DNA of 64,000 nucleotides from Tridacna crocea (lineage: Eukaryota > Mollusca > Bivalvia > Cardiida > Cardiidae): positions 24,887,001 to 24,951,000 of the forward strand of contig OX031058.1 in assembly GCA_943736015.1 (NCBI GenBank), written 5' to 3'. Shown piece after piece: positions 42,701 through 54,700 of this stretch. How positions within the stretch are numbered: the stretch's first letter is position 1; each line of letters begins with the position of its first letter. The notes under the pieces were generated by a model. That model was not told the DNA's origin and did not search any database. It worked only from the letters and a program-made list of their open reading frames with translations. A program made the translations under genes and the position numbers.

Positions 42701-45700
42701 ATGTTTTCAAAAGTCAACAGCTGAAGACTGGAGAAGTTTTAATTATGACCAGTTCCTTTTTACCTATGGCTTTGTTACCTCTGGCTTTTTTACCACACAC
42801 CGCATTTTCTCCTTTTCTTGCAATAAGTTTTCTACCATTTATGGCAGAGCTCATCTTTTGAGTTTCACTGATAATTGTTGTCTGCAAATGATTTTTATTT
42901 GTTTGAGCCTAAAATTTCATTGTATAGTAAAAGGTAAATACCAGTTATTCAGGGATTAACTCAAAATGTAGCTTAATCCTTTGCAAAAAAATCAAGAGTT
43001 AATACAACTCTGAGAAAGGAAGTTATTTGACAACATTTTGAGAAAAAGAGCAAACCAGTATTTTGCTTTTTTTCCTACAATGTTTTCTTCTTTTGGAAGA
43101 CAAGATTTATGTATTGTATTATGTAACAAATGACAAAATTTTAGACTCATCCATATTAATAGCATTTCCAGACGACAACAGTAGGTATTTTCCAGGATGC
43201 AAAAGTAAACATAAAACTGAGCAGGAGAAGATTTAGCCTTTGTTTGCAGTCAATATACTTATCTTTAGTACAAATCAAACATTACCATCAATAATAGATT
43301 ATGGTGACCTAGAACATCATTAACCATTGACCGAACAATCCCATGCTTTTGTGACCCATAAGAAGGTTCGTGAAAACATTGTGCTTAAAGGAGAAAACCT
43401 GCATTTTTTTTCTTCAAAAAATGGTTTTTACCCTTTCAAGGACAAAATCCAAAATTGTGCAATATCAAATTTACAGTCTTCCTTTACTCTCAATTTCGCC
43501 CAGAGTAAAATTTTGTCATCCGGTAAAGAGTCAAGGACTAGTTAGTTCATTTAACCCATTACCACACAATCCCTGCTTTTAACAACACTGAGAAAGAAGC
43601 CTTTAGAAAGCATTTTGGTAACCAGCATTTTCTCCTTTTCCCACAATGTTTTCTACCCATCACTAAACAAATTTCATATTTCCAGTTACATTTATTTTGT
43701 CGTCTGCAAATATATTCGATTTGGAAAAGCCAAGAATTTTGTCATTTGGTAATATCAATTAACTCTTTACCACACAATCCCTTCTTTTGACGCCCCTGAG
43801 AAAGAAGCCTTTAGAAAACATTGTAGTAAAAGGAGAAAATGCTGGTAACCAGCATTTTCTCGTTTTACCACAATGTTTTCTACCCTTCACAACACAAATT
43901 TCAAATTTTCAGTCACTTTTATTTTGTCGTCTGCAAATGTTTTCAATTTGGACCTGTTTAAAATATTGTCGTTTGGTAATGGGTTAAGGTGTTTTGGTAC
44001 GTACCATCCTTGGAAACCAGGTTTGAAGCATATAATGTTACTCTCCACAAAAATTAATCGAAACTGGGTCACCGTGGATGGGTATATACCAAAGAAAGAA
44101 GAGGCTACCCCTTTACCAATAAAGCCTTCTTTGGTAAAGGGGTAGCAAGCGCGGATCCAGATATCTTTCTCAGGAGGGGTCCCACCGAAAACGCACTCGT
44201 CTTATTATATGATACTTTGGTTTCCGGATTTTAGTGGATGTTATCATGTAAGCCGATTACAAGAAAAGTCAACGTTTCCAGTTCTAACCACGAGGAAGTC
44301 TCCACATTTAGAACCTTTTTTTTTTAAAGTTATGACTGCATTTTACATAAATGCTGTGCAATATCAAACCAGTACCATTTCACAAATCCGGCAACCACAT
44401 TTTTGCCAAAATACCAGGGGGGGTCCGGACCCCCGGTCCCCCCCTCTAGATCCGCCCATGGGTAGCCAGTCGACGCAAGGTTTAACTCTTTACCAAACGA
44501 CAAAACTGCAGACTTGTCCAAATTGAAAGCACTTGCAGGCAATGAAATGAATGTAACTCAAAAATTGGCATTTGTTTTGGTAAGGGTAGAAAACATTGTG
44601 GGAAAAGGAGAAAATGCTGGTTATCAGCATTTTATGTATCCTTGAACTATATAGTCAGCCTTGCTGAAACACGACAGACAAAAAACAGCCAAAAACTTGC
44701 AATTATCTGGGTCTCATTGTAGACTGAAAATTTCCATTTCAGAGCTCCAAATAAGGGGTGGGTGGGGTTTATGATTAGTACAGATAACTGTCCTTAAAGG
44801 CAATGTTACTTTTTGACTGGTCGCCTCTGGTACGGTGTGCAGTACATGCCCAAATATGAAAAAGATCGCCGGGAATTCTCATTATTGAGACTAGGGTAAT
44901 GGTATTCTAAATCCTTCATTTCTCCTTCAAACCCTATGTTGTGGGTACTCATTAGAATCGTCTCATAAAGAAGATTCTGATAAGTACCCATAACATAGTG
45001 TTTGGTGGAGAATAATCAATATATTTGATTTTAACATCAAAATCATTTCCTCTATCTGCAGTTAAATATGTCATATGAGGCAGGGGGAAAATGTTTCATT
45101 GTACAAGTATATTTGTATATAAATCTATTGAAGAAAATATACCCACCCAGGTGGTTCAGTGGTGAGCGTGTCGGAATCATGATCTGGTGGTTGTGAGTTT
45201 GATACTGGGTTGAGGCGAACTTTTTCGCCTCTCACCTCTGCTGAAGCATGTGAGAAAAGTAGTCGGTGGTTTTCGAAAGAAAGTTGTGTTAGTACTGGTA
45301 TGAGAAAGCCAGGAAACACATAGGTGTCACCGACCGCCATGATATGACCTTAGCTCTTAAAGTGATGTTAAACACCAATACAACCAACCAAATCAAGAAA
45401 ATAGACTTTGCTTGACCAGTCATGATAATTCGAGGTTAAATGATAGTTCATTTTCAAGTAAGCTCAAAATACAAACATTCAACAAAAACATTCTTGATGT
45501 CTGTAGACAGACATACATAGAGAAAATGAAAAAGAGTTTTAAAAAGTTATCAGGAAACTTAATTAATTGATGTTAATTTTAGTTGTCATAGTAATCAACA
45601 GTAGCTAAGTAAGACAATAAACAATTACTTGTTTAATCAGCATATCACAAAAACCAGTCTGTTAATAATTTATGACAGTATACCTTGCTGGAACTGCTTA

Positions 45701-48700
45701 AAGCAATACTAGATTACCACTTTCCAGTGATCTTTGCTCTCTGTCATAGGAAAGGCTGGAAAACTAGAAAATAGCAAATTAATGCTTATTTTATCATATT
45801 GCCCATCATGACGTTAAAAGTCGACTATTCTGATCATTCAGTATTTACTACATGACAAAATTTTGGACTGTCCAAATTAAAAATATTTGCAGATGACAAT
45901 TCAGTTGTCGTTCAAAAGGCAGGATTTGTTTTTGGTAGGGTAGAAAACATTGTGGGAAAAGGAAAAAAATGCTGGTTCTTCCTCAGGGTCATTAAAACTC
46001 AGGATTGTGTGGTAAATGGTTAATAGCCACAATATAGGTTCAGGAGAACCAAAGTGATAAGTTTTAAGTGTAATGAAAAAAAAATATTTACCCTTATCTG
46101 AATCACTTTGAACACCATTCTGGACATTTAATTGGATGAGAGCAAGTGTACGTAGTACAGAAGAACATTTCTTGCATAATTAATGAAGGGCCATCAACAC
46201 CTGTGAACTTTTCTCCATTGATATCTCATTCATCTATCAGTCTTTGCCTCACAAAGTATAGCTGTATTTCAATTATTGTCAATACCTTTCCTACGATAGT
46301 TTTACCTCTTACCTTTTACACGGCGGGGAATCACGTGACACAACAACAACAACAATGACCGTTATTTGAAAAAATTCCCCGACTTCAGGTAAGAAAATCT
46401 TCAATAATTCCGTTAATACATGACCGATTGGAATTTGGTTTGAAGCAGAGAAGGTGGAAGGACTCCAGGGATTTGCTTGATGTGTTAGATTTTTTAAACA
46501 ACACCTGATAAAAAAGTTATTGACGAGCAAACGAATTTTTTACCCTGGATAATTTGTTTGCTCGTCAATAACTTTTTTATCAGGTGTTGTTTAAAAAATC
46601 TAACACATCAAGCAAATCCCCGGAGTCCTTCCGCCTTCTCTGCTTCAAACCAAATTCCAATCGGTCGCGTATTAACGGAATTATTGAAGATTTTCTTACC
46701 TGAAGTTGGGGAATTTTTTCAAATAACGGTCATTGTTGTTGTTGTTGTGTCACGTGATTCCCCGCCGTGTTTTAACTGTATGATAAAATTTTTGACTAAA
46801 TTATCAGTTATGAAAGCATTTACTGGTTGACATCACATGCGTAACTTCTATTAAGTACACCATGCACTTGCATAATGTAAAAAAGAATCAAGAATAGGTT
46901 GCAGGTTGCCTCTCTTCTCATATTTTTTAGTTTGGCCTTTGAGGCACAGTAAAACCTATCTTTGAAAACCAAATTTCTACCTAGAAGAGGCTCGAAATCG
47001 TTCTACAGCCATCTTGAATATCAAAATTTTCTTGAGGGAGGCCCCCAAATCCCCACCCCACTTGCTCTCCCCACACTTGGTTGAGAACACCTACGGCATG
47101 CATATGATTTACTTTTTCTTGGTTACGCCCTTGGACATATTGAATAGCTGCTTAACTCTACCACTCAAAAATGTTTTAGAATTGTCCTTTTTGAAATCAT
47201 TTGCAGACAACAAAATTAATGACATTGAAAAATATCAAAATATGTTTGATGAAGGGTTGAAAAAACTGTGGGAAAAAGGGAAGATGCTGGTTTTCAAAAT
47301 GCCTCTTTCTCAGGGTCATTTCAAGCTGTGATTCTGTGGTAACAGGGTAACACTTTACCAAACGACAAATTGTTGGACGGGGCCAAATTTAAAACATTTG
47401 CGGACGAGTGTTGCTCAAATAATGAATTTTTGTCTTATGCAGGGTAAAAAAATATTGTAATATTTTCCTGCAATGTTTTCAAAAGCCTTCTTTTCCAGGG
47501 TCATTAAAAGTTGTGATAGCATGGTAAAGGGAAAATGATGTGATTTATTTTTGTCAGGGAAGAAACATTGAGGAAAATGAAGAAAGTGCTTGAAATCAGT
47601 ATTTTCTTCTCTTTTGACATTTGAAAATGCAATTCACTGAAAATCACTGAAATTTTATCATACAGATTCTCCATAAATTTTCCAGCTCATATACACCTAC
47701 TGCATCTTGATATAATATCATGCATGACAGACTGTCACGTAAAACAGTATTTGTTTTCATTTTGTTAATCCATTTAAATTGTCCATGATTGCAATATTTG
47801 TTAATGAAAGTTGTAGGTATATGATAAAAAGAAAAGAATTAGATCTATATGCATTTAAGAAAAGAATAAGATCTATATGCATTTGCCTGGTGCTAGTATT
47901 TGCTTTAATTGCCTTACCTGAGACAATTTTGACATCTTTGCTCTACCTTTGTTTTTACTGTAAATAAAATGAAAATTAGTAAATATAGAAACGCTGTCAT
48001 GAAATTAAGAATATCTGCTCACCAACTATCGACTTAAACTGGACGGCATAGAAGTATCCCCAGAAATGAAAGAATCTGTGAACTTTGTGACAAAAACGAA
48101 ATAGAAGATGAATTTCATGTTTTGCTAGTTTGCCCTGCCTACAAGGAATTAAGGCATAACTATTTAAAAGTATTATGACAACAAGCCAAATATGATTAAA
48201 TTAATAGAACTGTTGAACTAGGAAAATGTTATAACTCTAAATCCTATTGGCATATTTTATACCAAGGCAATAGATAAGAGAAACATGAATTAAAGAATAT
48301 CAATAATTAATTTTTCAATTCTTTATTCTAAATATAATATTATTTACAGTTACTAATGCTTTTGTAAGATTCTTCATCGTACATTATTTCTGCACTAATG
48401 AATCTTATGTGTTCAAGTCGTTTTTCTGATTAAAAATCTGTTCTGTTCTGTTCTATTTGTTCGTGCAGGATATCAAATTTATCATGATGCTTGAAGCAAA
48501 TACATTTGTCAGGATAGCTACTACATAATATTTCATAACTATTTTCAAAATTTAGATTTATACAAAGAATATAGGTGAGTATAATTGGTGACGACAAAAG
48601 ACCCAGAAATGTGATAACTGGAAAAAGATACATGGACCAGAATCAATTTCTGAACTGTTTGTATCTGGCTGCTGAATGTTTGAATGTTAACTCTTTACAA

Positions 48701-51700
48701 GACGGCAAAATTTCAGCCTTGTCCAAATTGAAAGCATTTGCAGACAACAGTTTAAATGTGACTCAAATAATGGAATTTGATCTGGATAGGGTTGAAAACA
48801 TTGTGGGAAAAGGGGAAAATGCTGGTAACCACAATGTTTTCAAATAGCTTCTTCCTCAGTGGTATTAAAAGTCGTCATTGGGTGGTAAAGAGTTAACTCT
48901 TTACCACACGAGTAAATTTTAGACTGGTCCAAATTGAAAGCATTTGCAGACGACAAAATAAAGGTGACTAAAAAATAGAAATTTGTTCTGGGAAGGGTAG
49001 AAAACACTATGGGAAAAGGAGAAAATGCTGGTTACCAGCATTTTCTCCTTTTCCTTCAGTGTTTTCAAAAGGCTTCTTTCTCAGGGGCGTCAAAAGTAGG
49101 GATTGTGTGGTAATGGGTTAAACAGCTATTCAGAGGATAAGCTTTCTCATGCTGAAACCATTATTTTTTCATTTTAGTTCCAAAGTCCGTAGCATTTACA
49201 GTGACCTTAGATGGTCAACTGACAGAAAACAAATTGATAGGACCCCCACCCCCTCGGTTACAGGTAAGAAGGCTAAGTTTGTCCTACAGTGATGAGAATT
49301 TTACTTTTCCTTGATAGACATTTTCTTTGTTTTGTTGAGTGTTTCATACAATTCAAACAACTTTTGATATGTAAAATAATAATAGAAAAAGAAAGAGGAT
49401 TTTAGTTTGTTATGTGAAGTCTTCTGGCGGTTTGAACTGTCAATATTTTTACCAAACATTCTTTTCCAGGGCAAACTAATCTATTTTGACCACATTTAAT
49501 TTGTTGTCTGCAAAAGCTTGCAGTTTGGCCTAAAATTTATTGTATACTTTAGCATGAAAAAGAACAGTGTGTAAGTATGTTTGCAAATCATAAAGAAAAG
49601 CTTGTTCTCCAAAAAGGTCATATTAGTTGGTTCTTAAATTTGGAATTTGATCTTTTAATTGTTATTGATACCCTTGTGGTCAAATTACAATGGAACATTT
49701 TTACAATTGTCTTTACAAGTACCGGTACATTATCTCCTTTCAGTTTTACAGTTGATCACTTTTGAAAACATAGTTGCAAAAATCCTGAAGAAGAAGTTTC
49801 ACAAAACACCATGAGAAAAGGAAAAAATACTGATACCATCACAGCAACAGCCCACACATTCATATAATTATATATTAGACCAATGCAATGCAAAGGCTCC
49901 GACATGTCTTGCTCAAGGACACTCCCATGAAGTATCAGAACTAGAACTAATAGTGCACTAGCTGTTTCTTTTCACACAGTTATATATATGGCTTTTTTTT
50001 CCTCTTTCAGAGACTAGATCCCTTAAATCTTCCAAAGTTAACAGCAGAAGAACTTGCTGAGAAACAGAGACTTGCAGATGAGAAAAGAGAAGCAGTGAGT
50101 GTATTATTATACTAATGACTCTGTATCAGACAACAAGGTTTTAGACTTGACAAATTGAAAGCATTTACAGACAAAAACTGAGGTGTGGCTCAGGTGGTGA
50201 CATTTTGTCTTTGAAAGAGTTGAACTTTGTGATAAAATGAAAAAATGGTGGATACCAGTATTTTCTCCTTTTCTAACTGGATTTTCAATGGTCTTCAACC
50301 AAATGGTTGCTAAAATATTGGATTATGATGAAAAAAGATTTTTTAACAATTGTTGCTTTTTTTGTCTATGTTCAGATCAAGATCAGACTGCAAAGAAACA
50401 TGAAGTTATATCGTTGGTCTACAATGTCACCTTTTACATGACAATTTGATCTTCATAGTCTTCAGAGCAGCTAAATCCAGGTTCAACTCTTAGACCCTTT
50501 CTCAAATTTAAGACTTGTCCAAATTGAGGGGATTTGCAGAGAATAACCCTTTCCCAAACAATCCCTGGTTTTTATGACCCTGAGAGAGAAGTCTTTTGAA
50601 AACCTTGTGGGAAAAGGAGAAAATACTGGTAACCAGCATTTTGTCCTTTTCCCCCAATGTTTTCTACTCTGATGGAATCAAATTTCAATTTTTGAGATAC
50701 ATTTATATTGCCGTCTGCAAGCGCTTTCAATTTGGATCAGTCTAAAGTTTTGTTGTTTGGTAAAGGGTTAAAGAAAATATGATTCAAAAGATTGTATTTG
50801 TCTTTGGAAGGGAAGAAAACAATGAGGAAAAGGAGAAAATGTTGGTTACCAGCATTTTTTGTTTTTCATTTTCCCGCAGTGTTTTTTAAAACCCTTTTTG
50901 GTTAAGGTTGATAAAACTTATCATTTGGTTAAGGAGTCTGTTTGTTTTTTTTTTCAGGAGCTCAAGAAGAGACAGAGTTACTCCAGAAAATCATCACGGA
51001 GACGAATGCAGATATTAGAAGCTCAAAGATTTGATGCTCAACAACAACAACTGGAAAAGGAACAAAAGGTAATTTAATACAGTTTACCATTGTTTTTAGC
51101 CTTGTTTAACTCTTTACCAAACAACAAAATTTTGGACTTGTCTAAATTGATAGCTTTTGCAGACGACAATTTGAATGTGACTTAAATGATGAAATTTGTC
51201 TGTGACAGGGTAGAAAACATTGTTGGAAAAGGAGAAAATGCTGGTTACCAGCATTTTCTCCTTTTCCAACAAATGTTTTCAAAAGGCTAATCTAGGCTTG
51301 TCAAAAGTCCGGATTATGTGGGAAAGAGTTTAAAGTTCAAAGCAGCCAGTGGCTTTGAAAGAGTATAGTACATATTACTGGGAAAGAAAATCTGTCAAGG
51401 TGTCCTGGTTGCTGTGATAAAAAAGAAAGAATTTAATGTATGAACTCTGCCTGACTACAACACTTTAGACTTGTCCAAACTGAAAGTATTTGCAGATGAC
51501 ACATTAACTCTTTACCAAACAACAAAATTTTAGACTCTTCAAAATTGAAAGTAATTATAGACAACAAAATAAAAGTGACTGAAAATTTGAAACTTGTTTT
51601 CTGAAGAGCAGAAAACATTATGGGGAAAGGAGAAAAAACTGGTTGCCAGCATTTTCTCCCTTTCCCACAATGTTTTCAAAGGGCTTCCATCTCAGGGTCA

Positions 51701-54700
51701 TAAAAATAATGGATTGTTTGGTAAAGGGTTAAATGTTGTTCAAAGGATGTGTTTGTAATTTAGAACATAGAAAAATTATGGGAAAATGAGATAATACCTA
51801 TTTCCAGCATTTTTTCTCCTTTTTCTACAAACCTCACCGTTTGAGTCATTTTGTCATCTGATATCTTTCATTTCAGTTTGGTGAAGTCTAGATTTCTTTT
51901 TTCTTTTTTTTTTCTCAAAACAGTTAATGACCAGTAGGTAAAGTAAACAAAAGAGATCAGCTTTGCATTTTAAATGTTAATGCTCCAATTTTAAACAACT
52001 TTACTTCATTTCAAAAATGTCCAATATGCAGATTACAATTTAATCCTTTACCAAACAATCCCTGGTTTTTACAACCCTGAGATAGAAGCCTTTTGAAAAC
52101 CTTGTGGGAAAAGGAGAAAATGCTTGTAAGCAGCATTTTCTCCTTTTCCCACAATGGTTTCTACCCTGCTGGAAACAAATTTCAATATTTTAGTTATGTT
52201 TATTTTGTCATTTGTAAATGCTTTGTATTTGGACAAGTCTATGAATTTGTCGTTTGGTAAAGGGTTAAATATGTTTCAAATAATGGGAGTCACACTAAAC
52301 TGCTATAGGGTTAAAGTGCCCTCCATGTACATTACCTTTGCTGTTGGTTTAAAGATATTCATTTTACATGAGTCATGCTCTGCGAAAGGAGATTTTTGCA
52401 TCTACAAGAAGTATTGATCCATGTCAGCTACTGCAGTCGGTGCAGGCCAACATGGGCCAAAACTTTCTGCTTTCGCTTAAGTTTTGGCATGTCAGTGATG
52501 CCTCATGCCTCATGATTCAGTCACAATTTTCACAAAGTTGATCTTATGAATCAATGATTGTACAATGACTTGCTTCAGCTTGGTATAATGTATCACAGAG
52601 TTGCATCAAATCTTTTTGCCAGAATGTGACTCCTTAATTGGTAAGTTTAACTCATTACCAAACTACAATATTTTAGGCTTGTCCAAATCGAAAGCATTAA
52701 TTTTGCAGACGACAAAATAAAAGTGACTGAAAATTTGAAGTTTGTTTTGTGAAGGGTAGAAAACATTGTGGGAAAAGGAGAAAATGCTGGTTACCAGCAT
52801 TTTTTCCTTTTCCTACAATGTTTTCTATAGGCTTCTTTCTCAGGGTCGTCAAAAGTAGGGATTGTGTGTTGTTAAGTTTAAGGGTTATGTAAAATATTTT
52901 ACTTTTTGTACAGCTTCATGAATCCCTTGAGTCAGCTGGTCAGAGTCGTGAAGCTCGATTACGGGACATCCAAGAACGTCAGAGAATACGACAGGAACGT
53001 GCAAATAGAGCAAGAGAGAGGGTAAAAATCATTTGTCTTGTTGAGGAATCACTTCTTTCTGACTGTCATTTAAATTGGATTTTACATTAGTGCAGGGATT
53101 GCAGCCCTGAATTATTATGGCACAGGGATTATTCTTACTGTATTCGATGAAATTTTTGCAATGTGGAAATTCTTCTGTTCTCATATTTAACAAAAATATA
53201 CTATCAAATAAGAAGTGCCTTGAATTTGTGAACATTTCCCAATGCAAAATGTCTGTAATTCGCCAACTTTTTGACACTCAGATATATCCACATATACAGT
53301 ATCCATCCAATCCAATTTTTAGCCAACTTTTAAAAAGGAGACCTATTGAAACATGGTGGGAAAAGGAGAAAATACTGGTAACCAGAGAGAACTTCAGCTC
53401 ATTTTTATCCATTTCAAAATTGGCACTTGCAGTTACTTTCGGCATGGAAGAGTCAACAGTTTGGTTTGTTGTAACAGGTTAACATGTTTACAATTAAATG
53501 TTTTCTATTTAGACAAGTTTGAAGTTTTGTGGTCTAGTACAGGCTAAAATCAAAGTGACATAAAACATGGACAAGTGGAATAAAGAAGAAACATTTAATG
53601 GAAAGAGTTTCTTCAATGGTAACAATGAAGATTTATGGAAAGGATAGCTATCACTTCTGTTGCTTTTTTTCCACTGCTTAACCCAATACTGCACAATGCA
53701 GACTTTTAACAACTCTGGGAAAAAGCTGTTTGAAAACATTGTGGGAAAAGGAGAAAATGCTGGTAACCAGCATTTTCTCCTTTTCCCACAATTTTTACTA
53801 CACAAAGTAAAATTGCATCATTTGAGCCAAACTGAAATTGGCACCTGCAAATGCTCTCAGTTTTGACAAGGCTGAAATTTTATTGTCTGGTAAAGGCCGG
53901 GTTAAAGTTTTTCTTTTTTAGCTCACCTGAGCACGAAGTGCTCATGGTGAGCTATTGTGATCGTGCTGTGTCCGGCGTCCGTCGTCCGTCGTCCGTCGTG
54001 CGTCGTGCGTCGTGCGGCGTGCGTCGTGCGTCGTGCGTCGTCCGTCGTCAACTTTTTACCTTGTGTACGCTCTAGAGGCCACAGTTTTAGTCGGATACTC
54101 ATGAAAATTGGTCAGGATGTTTGTCTCGATGAAATCTCGGACGAGTTCGAAAATGGGTCATGTGGGGTCAAAAACTAGGTCACTAGGTCAAATCTTAGAA
54201 AAACCTTGTGTACGCTCTAGAGGCCACATTTTGAGTCGGATACTCATGAAAGTTGGTCAGGATGTTTGTCTCGATGATATCTCGGACGAGTTCGAAAATG
54301 GGTCACGTGGGGTCAAAAACTAGGTCACCAGGTCAAATCTTAGAAAAACCTTGTGTACGCTCTAGAGGCCACATTTTCAGTCGGATACTCATGAAAGTTG
54401 GTCAGGATGTTTGTCTGGATGATATCTCGGACGAGTTTAAAAATGGGTCACGTGGGGTCAAAAACTAGGTCACCAGGTCAAATCTTAGAAAAACCTTTTG
54501 TACGCTCTAGAGGCCACATTTTCAGTCGGATACTCATGAAAGTTGGTCAGGATGTTTGTCTGGATGATATCTCGGACGAGTTCGAAAATGGGTCACGTGG
54601 GGTCAAAAACTAGGTCACCAGGTCAAATCTTAGAAAAACCTTTTGTACGCTCTAGAGGCCACATTTTCAGTCGGATACTCATGAAAGTTGGTCAGGATGT

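Noticed and set aside
45140..45220. Functional tRNA gene
   Set aside because: The A and B boxes are degenerate, and the sequence continues into a SINE body with target duplications.
46309..46830. Two mirrored ORFs with the same peptide
   Set aside because: They lie on the two arms of the 451-bp palindrome, so the peptide repeats only because the DNA is inverted.
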